Numbered from the stretch's first letter, positions 1-9,809 are shown. The stretch: 64,000 nucleotides of DNA from Mariniphaga sp963747515 (GCA_963747515.1 CAVVFN010000001.1:370924-434923), one strand, 5' to 3'. Notes: generated from the sequence alone by a model not told the origin. Translations and numbers: made by a program.

Positions 1-87
1 TTCTCCGTAAAAAAATGGTGGAAAAGCATTAATCAACCACCTTCTTCCCGCAATGAAAGTTTAGAAGAAGACACAGCATTATTATGA
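1..87 (+). CDS. C-terminal fragment of an unidentified protein
   Basis: Frame 1 is open from the window edge to a TGA at 85-87 and encodes 28 residues ending in an acidic tail (NESLEEDTALL). The stop lies two bases before the end of the convergent lipoprotein gene, which suits a real gene end. The fragment is too short to assign a family, and it could be chance coding. Confidence 0.4.
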   Translation, partial: FSVKKWWKSINQPPSSRNESLEEDTALL

Positions 88-89
88 CC

Positions 90-587
90 TTATCCCTTTG
101 GTATCGCGCACCCTACATTTGGTGGTGGACAAATTTTTATGGGAACAAAATACAGCTTATTAGAATTTCCTTCTTTTTCAATTTTATCAGCCTTTGTTTT
201 TGCCATTAAGATAATGAAAGGATGACGCGTACTATCTTTAGGAACACTTTTGTCTTTTCGGGGAAAGGCAGCCAAGTAGAAAAACACTGAATCTATATTC
301 GGATCCTTTACTATATTATTTAATACTGATGTGTCAAAAACAGACCATGGATAATTTAATTTTTGCTTTCTCCAGCCCCTATAATTGTGGTGTTTGAAAG
401 CACTGATGTAAGTCTTTGCCAGGCAAACACTAATAAGATACGGATTGTCTAAATAAGACTTGGCATACAAATTATTTTTGTAATACTCCTTGGCAGGAAC
501 TTCGCTTGAGCAATTTATACTACTTGTACATGAGTTGAAACAGATGGCGCTAATGCTCATCAGAAAAATTACTTTTTTCATGATCAT
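90..587 (-). CDS. hypothetical lipoprotein
   Basis: 165 residues with a lipoprotein signal peptide: a short basic start (MKK), a hydrophobic stretch, and a lipobox-like F-N-S-C with the cysteine at about residue 20. The mature part is polar, with no domain I recognise. Methionine 3 (MKKVIF) is an equally good start. The protein is probably anchored in the inner or outer membrane facing the periplasm. It converges with the gene fragment at the left edge. No function is proposed. Confidence 0.7.
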   Translation of the reverse strand: MIMKKVIFLMSISAICFNSCTSSINCSSEVPAKEYYKNNLYAKSYLDNPYLISVCLAKTYISAFKHHNYRGWRKQKLNYPWSVFDTSVLNNIVKDPNIDSVFFYLAAFPRKDKSVPKDSTRHPFIILMAKTKADKIEKEGNSNKLYFVPIKICPPPNVGCAIPKG

Positions 588-866
588 AATTTTAAATGAT
601 AAAAATTAAATGAGTGACAGTAATTCGCAGGATATTACTTTTCAGGTGAGAGCAGGGTAAGAAACACCGGAAATGAAATCAGGTTATTTATTAAAATTCA
701 TTATAATATAAAATTAGAGAATTAAACAATATAAACAATCCATAGAAATAAAGTATTGGAGATAAGCTGAAAATTTCCAGTGAATACACAAAAAGGCCAT
801 GTAGCAATTATTCCACTTTTAATAACGTGGCACCTGTTGCGGTTGTGGAGTTCTGAAAGGTTGATA
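588..866. other. AT-rich intergenic gap
   Basis: Between the 5' end of the lipoprotein gene and the 3' end of the acyltransferase gene, both on the minus strand. A stretch near 670-705 weakly recalls the 35-bp repeat but does not keep its ends. Nothing else stands out. Confidence 0.5.
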
Positions 867-2051
867 TTAACCGGATGATTTGGACGACCCGGCAGGCACT
901 TTCTTCCCCGGCAGAAATTTTTTTGTGAGCCATTTTCTTACCGGTATATCATATATCTTTAAAAACATGTAGGCAAGAATAACAGCGCCTACCAGTAAAA
1001 GCAATCCGGCCGGCCATGCTTCTGCAAATGTTTTATGATTATCTATTACCCATGCCGTAAAAATGTAAATGAAAGGATAATGAATAATGTAAACAGGATA
1101 AGAAATATCACCCAAAAAACGGCAGGCAGTTTCTACCCGTTTATTTTTTATAGTGCCGCTGGCCCCCAGATATACCACTGCCGGAAAGACGAGAATAATA
1201 CTCAAAGATTCATACAACCCATTCATCCAAAAATTTTCGGGGTTACTACCACCAATTCTTGGCATGGACAAAATAACAATTAATAATAAACTGCACCATA
1301 CGAATGTATTGCCCATATTACCCGGCTTTGATACACGCGATAATAACATGCCTGCCAAAAAAGGGTAACATAACCTTGTAAACCCTATACGCAACTGCTC
1401 CGGAGTAACAGACCAGCCCCCGATTAAATCACCACGGCCGCCCATTACGCAATATTGTATTAACACGCCCGCCGCTATTAAAGTGAGAATGGCAAGGACT
1501 GTTTTAGATGCTTTTCTTAAAACAAGAGCGTACATTATATTTGCGATATACTCAAAAAACAATGTCCATGCGGGACCGTCTAATGGGTGCATTTCGCTCC
1601 ACCCCCGTATATCAAGTGATAACGGAACCGGTATTAACGTATATCCAATAAGCATTACCACTATCAGCTTCCAGACAGGTGTGGCACCAACAGGAGGAAA
1701 CACAATCGTGGATGCGCTAAAATAAAAACATACAGCCCCAATTGTCATCCCGATAATAATCATGGGATGTAAACGAATAAGCCTTCGTTTGAAGAAATCT
1801 TTTATACTCATCTTAGCCCATCTGTCGTCATAAGCATGCGCAATAACAAAGCCTGACAACAGGAAGAAAAAATCTACAGCGAGGTAACCATGATTAATGT
1901 ACATTTTTGTAGCATCGCCGCCTGCAAAAGCTTCCATTATGTGCATGCAGATAACCATAATGGCCGCCACGCCACGCAATCCATCCAGTATTTTATAATG
2001 ACTTTTAGAATCAGAGAAAACAGAACTTACCCGAATTGTACTCATACGCAA
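867..2051 (-). CDS. acyltransferase 3 family membrane protein (OafA/YrhL-like)
   Basis: 394-residue multi-spanning membrane protein of the acyltransferase 3 family, which moves acetyl or other acyl groups onto extracytoplasmic sugars, lipids or glycans. The family signature is at the N-terminus: DGLRG at residues 23-27, then the conserved histidine at about 37 (CMHIME). FFLLSGFVIAH follows at about 62-72 and the GPAWTLFFEY segment at about 159-168. About ten hydrophobic segments fill the rest, ending in a basic tail. No SGNH domain is attached, so this is the membrane-only form. The gene stands alone, and its acceptor cannot be read from the sequence. Confidence 0.92.
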   Translation of the reverse strand: MRMSTIRVSSVFSDSKSHYKILDGLRGVAAIMVICMHIMEAFAGGDATKMYINHGYLAVDFFFLLSGFVIAHAYDDRWAKMSIKDFFKRRLIRLHPMIIIGMTIGAVCFYFSASTIVFPPVGATPVWKLIVVMLIGYTLIPVPLSLDIRGWSEMHPLDGPAWTLFFEYIANIMYALVLRKASKTVLAILTLIAAGVLIQYCVMGGRGDLIGGWSVTPEQLRIGFTRLCYPFLAGMLLSRVSKPGNMGNTFVWCSLLLIVILSMPRIGGSNPENFWMNGLYESLSIILVFPAVVYLGASGTIKNKRVETACRFLGDISYPVYIIHYPFIYIFTAWVIDNHKTFAEAWPAGLLLLVGAVILAYMFLKIYDIPVRKWLTKKFLPGKKVPAGSSKSSG

Positions 2052-2586
2052 TTGTTCAGCGCAATATACACAATTTGGAAAAATGGAATATTAAGTTTAA
2101 TTCCGGCGTGCTGGCTTCCGGGCCTGCCCGTTTTACTTTCTTTTTCACATAAAAATCTTCAAAGACTTTCCACTATTTACTTTGTTTATGCTGGTGCTAG
2201 TGTCACTCCATCATCTAAATGAAAAAATTCTGTATTGCAGTAAACCAACTTATTTTGCCAATTTCTATTTTGCTTTTCGTTTCCGGGTAATCTTCATTCA
2301 TAACTAAATTATTTTTTGGTAAAACTCAATTTGAGCTAAAGTTCAAATTTTTTCTCCCACGGATTTCACAACTGCTGCCTGAAGATTTTCTGTCCGAACT
2401 GGTCTATTCGGGAGGTATTCATAAAAGAGTTTCAACTAATAAATTTGTGAAACCATCCTATCAGTGCGCAAGGCATTAATAGTGCCTTTCAGTTTTCTCC
2501 GGGTAATTTTTTATAAATCATCTCTCAAAAAATAAACATAGTTTTATCTCCCACTTTAAATCAACCACATTCTCAATTCAGGAACA
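2052..2586. other. 535-bp intergenic region between divergent genes
   Basis: Separates the minus-strand acyltransferase from the plus-strand hydrolase. It holds one copy of the 35-bp repeat (2238-2272). I see no other ORF with coding character, no RNA gene and no clear hairpin. Confidence 0.6.
2238..2272 (+). repeat. 35-bp dispersed repeat, copy 1
   Basis: Left half CAGTAAACCAACTTAT, right half AATTTCTATTTTG. Lies in a divergent gap, 314 bp before the hydrolase start. Confidence 0.85.
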
Positions 2587-3900
2587 ATGAAATTAACGGC
2601 TTCCAGGCTTTTGTTTATCATCAGTATTCTTTTGTTGCAGGCTTGCGCCACAAGCAAAGCACCTGTTGCAACCTCAACCACATTTATATACGGGGATCCT
2701 TTACCAGATGCGCCAGAATTGGCACTAAGAGGAAATTATAGTGTAGGCGTGAGGACACTTACGTTGGTGAATAAAGGGCAGATTGATATCCTTAATGTAA
2801 AAAAAGGCATGGACCCATTGTACGACCGCCCAGTCACCGTAGAAATATGGTATCCTGCAATAATTCCTGCCGGCAAAACCGAACTGGCAACTTACCAGGA
2901 TACCTACGGCAGTTCAACTGATTCCTCAAGGCCGCTTACGCCTTTCACTTTTAAAGGAAGGGCATTGCGTAATGCCGTACCTGATAAAACGGCGGGCCCA
3001 TATCCATTAGTAATTGTTTCTCATGGCTATCCCGGCTCAAGAGTGTTGCTAAGTTACCTGACTGAAAACCTGGCCTCAAAAGGATATATTGTAGTGGCGA
3101 TGGATCATACAGAATCTACTCATAGTGATACCAAAGGTTTCCAAAGTACTTTACTGAACCGATCGAAAGACATTCTATTTGTACTTAATCAAATAGGAAT
3201 ATCCGGCCAAAACAACAGTGGAAATTTCTTAGCAGGATTAGTGAATGCGGATAATACGGCACTTATCGGCTATTCCATGGGCGGCTATGGCGTGTTGAAT
3301 GTGGCAGGTGCAGGATATAGTAAAAAACTGGAAGATTTCTTCGCGTCGATGACGGGCGGAAGCAAAGCTATTGACGTACGGGTTGCCGGTAATCCTGATT
3401 TTTTATCTTCTATAGATCCGCGGATAAAGGCTGTGGTGGCCTTTGCGCCATGGGGTATGGAACGCGGAGTTTGGGATAAAGAAGGGCTGAAGGGATTAAA
3501 AGTTCCAACGTTTTTTGTGGCGGGTAACAAAGATGATATTGCAGGTTACGAAGAAGGTACTAAAGCGATATATGAATCATCCGTTAATGCTAACCGCTAT
3601 CTTTTAACCTATGAAAATGCCAGGCATAATGTGGCGCCAAATCCTCCGCCTCCTGAGCTATTTAAGCCCGGAAGTTTTGCGGATTACTACCACTATGCAG
3701 AACCTGCATGGGACCAGCGCCGGATCAATAATATTAATCAACACTTTGTAACCGCTTTCCTGGGTATTTATCTTCAGCATAAAGACTTTGGAAAATACCT
3801 TTCTGTTGCAGACAGTACTTCGTCTTCAAAATCATGGCCGGGATTCAAACCACGCTCTTTTGTCGGGCTTGAGTTAGTACACCAGCAGGGTGGCAATTGA
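2587..3900 (+). CDS. alpha/beta-hydrolase lipoprotein (PAF-acetylhydrolase/dienelactone-hydrolase-like)
   Basis: 437 residues. A lipoprotein signal ends in LLQAC with Cys20, so the enzyme is exported and lipid-anchored. The alpha/beta-hydrolase core starts with VTVEIWYP (about 83-90) and the oxyanion-side IVSHGYPG (about 143-150). The nucleophile elbow GYSMGG puts the catalytic serine at residue 230. The acid is probably Asp316 or 317 (AGNKDD) and the histidine His347 (ARHNVA). The arrangement recalls the platelet-activating-factor acetylhydrolase/chlorophyllase-like group, i.e. an esterase or lipase. The substrate is unknown. The gene is monocistronic, with a 30-bp gap to the convergent zwf. 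Confidence 0.85.
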   Translation: MKLTASRLLFIISILLLQACATSKAPVATSTTFIYGDPLPDAPELALRGNYSVGVRTLTLVNKGQIDILNVKKGMDPLYDRPVTVEIWYPAIIPAGKTELATYQDTYGSSTDSSRPLTPFTFKGRALRNAVPDKTAGPYPLVIVSHGYPGSRVLLSYLTENLASKGYIVVAMDHTESTHSDTKGFQSTLLNRSKDILFVLNQIGISGQNNSGNFLAGLVNADNTALIGYSMGGYGVLNVAGAGYSKKLEDFFASMTGGSKAIDVRVAGNPDFLSSIDPRIKAVVAFAPWGMERGVWDKEGLKGLKVPTFFVAGNKDDIAGYEEGTKAIYESSVNANRYLLTYENARHNVAPNPPPPELFKPGSFADYYHYAEPAWDQRRINNINQHFVTAFLGIYLQHKDFGKYLSVADSTSSSKSWPGFKPRSFVGLELVHQQGGN

Positions 3901-3930
3901 TATAGTAAAGAATATTTTTTCTAAATGAAA

Positions 3931-5452
3931 TCATTTACCAGAAGCGCTGCGATTTTCACTCAACGGCAATTGAAACAATTCGTCAGTATAAGGTTTTATT
4001 AAACGAAGCGCTTCTTTAGGCCCCCAGGTACCGGCTTTATAAAAAAACAATTGTTTAAGGGGATGTTTTTCCCATGCGTCTAAAATGGGCATCACTACTT
4101 TCCATGCGTTTTCAACCTGGTCGGCCCGCATGAACAAAGTAGGATCTCCCTCCAATACATCCAGCAACAGCGCCTCATAAGCTTCAGGGACGCTTTCTCT
4201 ATAAACCTTCTGATACGAAAAATCCATAGCAACTGATTTTAAATTCATTTCCAATCCCGGCACTTTGCTTTCAAACAAAAAACCTATTTCCAGTTCTGGT
4301 TGTATGCTTATGACCAGCCGGTTCGATTCGATATCATCTTTAAATATTCTGTTGGGGGAATCTTTAAACTGCACCGTAATAACAGATGACTGCCGTGGCA
4401 GCGATTTACCGGTCATTAAAAAGAAGGGTACACCCTTCCAGCGTTTATTATCAACAAAAAATTTAGCGGCTACAAAAGTTTCTGTAGAGGATTTTGGCGA
4501 TACATGTTCTTCCTGCCTGTAACCTTCTTCCGGCTTTCCATTGATAGTACCTGCAGTGTATTGAGCACGAACTACATTTTTAAAAACCGCTATTACCGGA
4601 ATACCTCTTAATCTGTTTCAGCACATTCACTTTAGCATCCCGGATTAATTCTGCCTGGTATGCTGCCGGGCATTCCATCGCCACAATACACATCAATTGC
4701 AACAGGTGGTTTTGTATCATGTCTCTTAATGCACCGCTGCTGTCGTAGTAGCCGCCCCGCTTTTCTACACCCACCTCCTCAGCCACGCTTATTTGTATAT
4801 AATCAATAAATTTATTGTTCCATAATGGCTCAAACACATAATTGGCAAATCGAAATGCCATTATGTTTTGCACGGCTTCTTTTCCCAAATAATGGTCTAT
4901 GCGATAAACCTGCTTTTCTTCAAATCGTTTACCAAGAAAAAGATTTAATTTTTTTGCGGTTGCAAGGTCGGTACCGAAAGGCTTCTCTACCACAATGCGG
5001 TCCAGTGCCGGCTTGTTGCAGATTTTATTTTTATACAAGCCTTCGGCAATGATTTCAATAAAGCGGGGTGCCGTTGCAAAATAAAATAGCCGGGTGCCAC
5101 GCTGTTTGTTTTGTTTGTCAAAATTGGCGGCTCTTATTTTCAGGCCGGCAAATGTTTCCCTTTTTTGAAAGTCTCCCCGGATGTAAAAAATATTTGCTGA
5201 AAATTCTTCCCATTGCTTCCTCACTGCACGGCCATTGCGGCTGAACTCGTTAATGCCGTCAAGCAGTTCGTTCCTGAAATCATCTTCGTCACTTTCCAAA
5301 TAATCAATGCAATAAATAGCAAATGTTTTAGGCAAGCGGTTACCGGTATATAAATTATACAATGCGGGGACTAACTTGCGGCTGGTAAGATCACCCTTGG
5401 CTCCGAATATGGTTATCAATGTCGGCAGCGGTGTTGCTTTTTTTTCTTTCAT
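3931..5452 (-). pseudogene. zwf: glucose-6-phosphate 1-dehydrogenase, frameshifted
   Basis: Glucose-6-phosphate dehydrogenase makes NADPH and 6-phosphogluconolactone at the entry of the oxidative pentose phosphate pathway. The N-terminal part (5452 to 4580, 290 aa) has the Rossmann motif FGAKGDLTSRKL and the active-site motif RIDHYLGKEAVQN, and ends at a premature stop after ...YSGNSGF. The rest continues in another frame (KNVVRAQYTAGTING... to MTGKSLP... and the true end at 3931). Deleting one T from the T-run at the break (plus strand near 4582-4586) restores a full protein of about 505 residues. All landmark residues survive. No gnd or pgl gene is adjacent. Confidence 0.85.
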
Positions 5453-5776
5453 AAAGGATTAGGTTAAAAAAATATATTGCGTAGGTTAATTACAAATTTT
5501 AAATCGCCGGAATTTAGTAGATATTAAATAAGTTTTTTTGTTAACTAATAACCGGCAGGGCCTAAGGTATGCAAAAGATATAAGCAATCAGGTGAGTTAC
5601 TTTCATGATTATAATTCAATGGGTATTATCTTATGTGCAATTAAAAAATACAGTAAAGCAACAAATTACTGTAATTTTTAATTGATAAAATTAGAATGGA
5701 TATTACGTCCACTCGTGAGACTTGCGGGGTAAATGCTTTATGACATTTTCAAAATACTTTATTTTGCTGAAAAATT
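5453..5776. other. 324-bp intergenic region between divergent genes
   Basis: Lies between zwf (minus) and the GNAT gene (plus). It contains a repeat copy at 5651-5685. No perfect TAnnTTTG box faces either gene, and nothing else was found. Confidence 0.5.
5651..5685 (+). repeat. 35-bp dispersed repeat, copy 2
   Basis: Left half CAGTAAAGCAACAAAT is intact. The right half, AATTTTTAATTGA, is the most diverged of the full-length set. Confidence 0.65.
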
Positions 5777-6463
5777 ATGGCACATCATATACTGGATAAT
5801 CCGGCATGGAATGCAATGTCTTCATTTAATAGTCATTTGGCTTTGGGAAATGAAAGGGTAAAAATTTTCCGGGAAGATGTAAGCCCGTTTGCCGGTTTAA
5901 AAAATTATGATGAACCATCATTTTTTGAATTGTATAATTTAATTCCTCCTGAGCGAACTATTATCATACCTAACAGTAACCGGCTTTCTATTCCACAATA
6001 TTGGAAAGTGAACAATATTTTTGATGTGCGCCAGATGATACTCAATCACAAAACGCTGCCATCTGTTCCTGTTACCGGTATAGTTTCATTGTCACGTAAG
6101 GATATACCACAGATGATTACCTTAACCCAACTTACCCAGCCGGGCCCTTTTTTACAAAGAACCATTGAATTTGGAAACTATAATGGCATCTTCAATTCCG
6201 ATGAACTGGTTGCTATGGCCGGGCAAAGAATGCATGCCAATAAGTATGTTGAAATCAGCGCGGTTTGCACCAATCCCGATCATACGGGGAAAGGTTACGG
6301 AAAGTCGCTGATTAATTACCAGGTTCGAAAAATCGTTACAGAAGGGAATATTCCATTTCTTCATGTAAAAGCAGATAATGAGCATGCTATTAATTTGTAT
6401 AAACACTTAGGCTTCACCGTTAGAAGCGCAATGTATATTTATGTTTTACAGAAACTGGATTGA
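5777..6463 (+). CDS. GNAT family N-acetyltransferase (FR47-like)
   Basis: 228-residue acetyltransferase of the GCN5-related superfamily. The N-terminal half is poorly conserved. The C-terminal half holds the acetyl-CoA fold: EISAVCTNPDHTGKGYGKSL carries the pyrophosphate-binding loop, followed by the strand and helix of NAINLYKHLGF type (here EHAINLYKHLGF) seen in FR47-like members. The likely reaction is transfer of acetyl to an amine on a small molecule or protein. The substrate is not evident. The gene stands alone, with repeat copies upstream and downstream. Confidence 0.85.
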   Translation: MAHHILDNPAWNAMSSFNSHLALGNERVKIFREDVSPFAGLKNYDEPSFFELYNLIPPERTIIIPNSNRLSIPQYWKVNNIFDVRQMILNHKTLPSVPVTGIVSLSRKDIPQMITLTQLTQPGPFLQRTIEFGNYNGIFNSDELVAMAGQRMHANKYVEISAVCTNPDHTGKGYGKSLINYQVRKIVTEGNIPFLHVKADNEHAINLYKHLGFTVRSAMYIYVLQKLD

Positions 6464-6556
6464 TACATTCGTTGCTCGGATTACCAAATTGATATCATCT
6501 TATTCCAGGCCTACATTGGAGGCCTTCCAACTTCTATTACAAAGATTACTTCAATC

Positions 6557-6591
6557 CAGTAAACAAACTTATTTTAATAATTTTTATTTTG
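6557..6591 (+). repeat. 35-bp dispersed repeat, copy 3
   Basis: Left half CAGTAAACAAACTTAT, right half AATTTTTATTTTG. Lies between two plus-strand genes, 94 bp after the GNAT stop. Confidence 0.85.
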
Positions 6592-6822
6592 TTTTCCTGA
6601 TTCGATAGGTTTTTATGAACCACAATTTTCCATAAATCTTTCCGGACGGCATAGCCTTTAGCAAACTCTTCCGGCCATCTTACGTCAATAACTATTTGTT
6701 GAACCACTTTCTTTTGATTTCATCAAACAGATTTTTTACGATTTAAATATAAAATGAAGAGTTTATCTCTTATAGCACTGAAATTTTCCTTTCGTTAAAA
6801 TTAATTGATCTATTTAGCGTTA

Positions 6823-6853
6823 TTGACTTATACCGGCAAAAAAGGTATATTTG
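6823..6853 (+). promoter_or_regulatory. Bacteroidota-type promoter of the DEAD-box helicase
   Basis: TTG at 6823-6825, a 20-base spacer, then TATATTTG at 6846-6853. This matches the TTG-N19-21-TAnnTTTG pattern of Bacteroidota promoters. Transcription would start near 6860, giving a leader of about 135 bases. Confidence 0.65.
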
Positions 6854-6993
6854 CAGAATTATTCTCCTACTTAGCAGACTGGATCTTCTTTACCAAAAAG
6901 CTCATCAAGTCATAGGTTGTTGAGCATACAAGCAAGCAAACTTTCAGAAACCAATTTTCAGGGAAGTTATCATTTACTATTAAAACAATAAAA

Positions 6994-8235
6994 TTGTTAT
7001 TTAAAGAATTACATTTAATAGCGCCCATTTTGAAGGCGCTTGAAACCGAAGGTTATACAGAACCAACACCCATCCAGGAACAATCCATACCTCATCTTCT
7101 TCGCGGCAAAGATCTGCTGGGATGCGCGCAGACAGGTACGGGAAAGACAGCCGCATTTGCCATACCCATTTTGCAGAATCTTTTTTTGCAACAAAATGAA
7201 GACGGGCATAATAATAATATTAAAGCGTTGATCCTTACTCCAACCCGCGAACTTGCTATTCAGATTGATGAAAGCTTTGAAGCTTATGGAAAAAATACAG
7301 GCATTCAACACGCCGTTATTTTTGGAGGCGTTTCGCAGCATCACCAAACCCACCAGTTGAGGCGTGGCGTTGATGTGTTAATAGCAACTCCCGGAAGATT
7401 ATTAGACCTCATTGCTCAGAAATTTGTGAACCTTAAAAGCATTAAGATGTTTGTTTTAGACGAAGCGGACCGAATGCTTGACATGGGTTTTATTCACGAT
7501 GTGCGTAAAATTATTTCAATACTTCCGGAAAACAGGCAGACTTTATTTTTCTCAGCTACTATGCCACCGGAAATTACGCGGCTCTCAGCTTCTATTTTAA
7601 AAAACCCTGTAAGAGTGGAAGTGACACCGGTTTCTTCGACTGCGGAAAATGTAGATCAACATATTTACCTGGTTGAAAAAAATGATAAACGTGATCTTCT
7701 GATACATCTTTTAAAAAACGGAACTATTCAAAATGCGCTCGTTTTTACAAGAACCAAATATGGCGCTGATAAAATAGCAAGGGCGCTTCACAAGTCGAAC
7801 ATAAAATCAGATGCTATCCATGGCAATAAAACTCAAAATGCGAGGCAGCGGGCATTGAACAATTTTAAGGATGGAAAAATACGTGTGCTTGTTGCAACGG
7901 ACATTGCAGCGCGCGGGATAGATGTGGATGAATTAAGCCATGTGATCAATTTTGAATTACCTAATGTACCTGAGACTTATGTTCACCGGATCGGCAGAAC
8001 AGGAAGAGCAGGCAATTCGGGTGCAGCGCTTTCTTTCTGTGATATTGAAGAAAGAGCTTACCTGCGTGATATTCATAAATTGATAGAAAAAACAATTCCG
8101 GTAGTTGAGGATCATCCTTATGCCAGCCAACTCCAGTTTATACAATCTCCTGCCACTTCCAACACCTTAATGAACAGGAAACCTGCTTCTCACAATGGTT
8201 TCAGAAGAACCAGGACCTGGAAGCAGCACCGATAA
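6994..8235 (+). CDS. DEAD-box ATP-dependent RNA helicase (RhlE-type)
   Basis: 413 residues with every DEAD-box motif: Q motif (PTPIQ), motif I AQTGTGKT, Ia PTRELA, motif II DEAD in VLDEADRMLDMGF, motif III SAT, motif V ATDIAARGIDV and motif VI HRIGRTGRAG. It ends in a short basic tail of 30-40 residues. It unwinds RNA duplexes in the cytoplasm, and relatives act in ribosome assembly, mRNA decay and cold adaptation. The reading frame has no usable ATG at its start: translation appears to begin at TTG (6994), giving the usual N-terminus (LFKELHLIAPILKAL). A long leader precedes it. Confidence 0.95.
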   Translation: MLFKELHLIAPILKALETEGYTEPTPIQEQSIPHLLRGKDLLGCAQTGTGKTAAFAIPILQNLFLQQNEDGHNNNIKALILTPTRELAIQIDESFEAYGKNTGIQHAVIFGGVSQHHQTHQLRRGVDVLIATPGRLLDLIAQKFVNLKSIKMFVLDEADRMLDMGFIHDVRKIISILPENRQTLFFSATMPPEITRLSASILKNPVRVEVTPVSSTAENVDQHIYLVEKNDKRDLLIHLLKNGTIQNALVFTRTKYGADKIARALHKSNIKSDAIHGNKTQNARQRALNNFKDGKIRVLVATDIAARGIDVDELSHVINFELPNVPETYVHRIGRTGRAGNSGAALSFCDIEERAYLRDIHKLIEKTIPVVEDHPYASQLQFIQSPATSNTLMNRKPASHNGFRRTRTWKQHR

Positions 8236-8725
8236 AATCAATTGAGAATAGTAAAAGGACAAATAAGTTTATTTTTTATTTTATTCCGAATTAACGTCAA
8301 CGTGGGTAAATTTATAATCTTCCTTCCTGGTAATATATTTATTTATATTTCAAATATAATGTAGCAATCAATCAGGATTCGCCGGTTGAAAAAGAACTGC
8401 CGAAAAGAATTTGCTCCGAATTTTTCGGGAAAGTTTTCTGGAGTACTCCTTGTGCAGATTGTCCAGGATAGAAACTACAGTAGATTTCAAACTCGATTCA
8501 ACATTTATAGAAAATCTATATATTCAAAATGAAATGCTCATTCGCTGATACTGGCAAATGGAGCGTTTCCGGTAAAATAATTAGTTTCTTTAAAGTAATC
8601 CATCTTATTTAGGATAAAATCAGATTATCCTTTTAATGCTTGATGGAGAAAAAAAGGAAATTCAAGGATCTTTGCTGAAAACTATATTTTAAACAGAAAA
8701 GAATAAGTTAAACTTCTACGGGAAA
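8236..8725. other. 490-bp intergenic region between convergent genes
   Basis: Between the helicase and the minus-strand stress-protein gene. A repeat copy starts 14 bp after the helicase stop. The remaining 440 bp are AT-rich, with no ORF or hairpin I can support. Confidence 0.5.
8249..8283 (+). repeat. 35-bp dispersed repeat, copy 4
   Basis: Left half TAGTAAAAGGACAAAT, right half TATTTTTTATTTTA. Slightly degenerate at both outer bases. Begins 14 bp after the helicase stop codon. Confidence 0.7.
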
Positions 8726-9232
8726 TTAAACTTTTAATTTTCCTTCTACCCCAACATCAGAAGGATTTCCTGTAACGGCCGAAGTAGCCATTTTTAAAAG
8801 TGTGATCATTTTTCCATTGATCGTGTCCCAATAATGAGCCTGCCCTGGTTTTATTTTTATCAGGATCAAATCAGGATCATCTTTCCCACCCGGAAACCAC
8901 GTTTTGGCGAGCGGGTTCCACAAATCATCTTTCTTTTTTTGATCATTTACAATTTGCGCAGTACCTGTAAGAGTTAAAAAGTGACTGTCAGAATTTTTTG
9001 AATAAAGAAGCTGAACTGTATCGTCATTTTTTATCTCATCATTCTTATCACTGGATTTTGAACTAAAAAACCAAAGATTGCCTTCTTCGTCCACTTCCTG
9101 CGTAGCCATTGGCCGCGTCCTGAATGGCATGTCAGAAACATTGGTGCAAAACATGCAGGTTTTTATCTCATCTACTAAATCCTTTATTTTCTTAATAGCA
9201 TCTTCATCATGAAGATTTTTTGTATTGCTCAT
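8726..9232 (-). CDS. pyridoxamine 5'-phosphate oxidase-like general stress protein
   Basis: 168 residues of the split-barrel FMN-binding fold, close to the general stress protein 26 group. Visible marks are TRPMATQEVDEEGNLWFFSS (first strands of the barrel), then the HFLTLTGTAQIV strand and WFPGGKDDPDLILIKIKP, which is typical of this subfamily. It probably binds a flavin or heme-type cofactor in the cytoplasm. The reaction is unknown, and true pyridoxamine oxidase activity is unlikely. The PEBP-family gene starts upstream on the same strand with a 36-bp gap, so the two may be co-transcribed. Confidence 0.85.
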   Translation of the reverse strand: MSNTKNLHDEDAIKKIKDLVDEIKTCMFCTNVSDMPFRTRPMATQEVDEEGNLWFFSSKSSDKNDEIKNDDTVQLLYSKNSDSHFLTLTGTAQIVNDQKKKDDLWNPLAKTWFPGGKDDPDLILIKIKPGQAHYWDTINGKMITLLKMATSAVTGNPSDVGVEGKLKV

Positions 9233-9268
9233 AATATTCTTATTTAAAATTTAAAAGTATAGCACTGT

Positions 9269-9721
9269 TTATTTATTTTTTTCATAACGGCCCATTATGC
9301 TTCCTTTTGCAATGACATGGCCATTCATAACTGTTTTGAGATCTTTTTTATTTGAGCCAACCGGCAAATCCAACAAAGTATCAAGGGCAAAGACATTAAA
9401 ATAATAGCGGTGGGAACCTGAAGGCGGACAGGCCGGATGATATCCGGATTTACCGGCGCTATTATCACCACTAATACCGGGATTACTTCCTTCTGCAATA
9501 TCCGAAACCACATCAATGTTCCAAACGACCCAATGATCAAATACGCCATTGGGAGCATCCGGATCTTCAACAATTAAGGCCAGTGATTTTGCAGCTTCAG
9601 GTATTTTTTCAATATGTAAAGGAGGATTGATTCCTTCACCATCGCAACTATATTTTGACGCAAGATTTCCTTCATTTTTAAATGCGCTGCTCGTTATCTG
9701 TAAATTATTAATATCTGCCAT
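9269..9721 (-). CDS. YbhB/YbcL family (PEBP/Raf kinase inhibitor-like) protein
   Basis: 150 residues of the phosphatidylethanolamine-binding protein family. Family marks are the start LQITSSAFKNEG, KYSCDGEGINPPL, the ligand-pocket motif LALIVEDPDAP, FDHWVVWNI, and the GYHPACPPSGSHRYYFNVFALD block. No signal peptide is seen, so it is cytoplasmic. Bacterial members are small-ligand binders with no settled role. It lies 36 bp upstream of the stress-protein gene on the same strand, and together they look like a small stress operon. Confidence 0.92.
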   Translation of the reverse strand: MADINNLQITSSAFKNEGNLASKYSCDGEGINPPLHIEKIPEAAKSLALIVEDPDAPNGVFDHWVVWNIDVVSDIAEGSNPGISGDNSAGKSGYHPACPPSGSHRYYFNVFALDTLLDLPVGSNKKDLKTVMNGHVIAKGSIMGRYEKNK

Positions 9722-9809
9722 AACATTCTTTTGCTTTTTTTAATAAAAATCTATGCCAGAATAAGATAGCGGTTCACAGGTTTCGAATAATAAGTTATAA
9801 ACCTTGCGG

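Larger units (their letters stand above)
6464..6993. other. 530-bp intergenic region with helicase promoter and long leader
   Basis: Holds a repeat copy (6557-6591), then a well-matched promoter (6823-6853), then about 135 bases of probable untranslated leader for the helicase. No ORF with coding character was seen. Confidence 0.6.

Noticed and set aside
660..705. Possible eroded repeat copy upstream of the first lipoprotein
   Set aside because: The core AT-rich part is similar, but the diagnostic CAGT end is missing.
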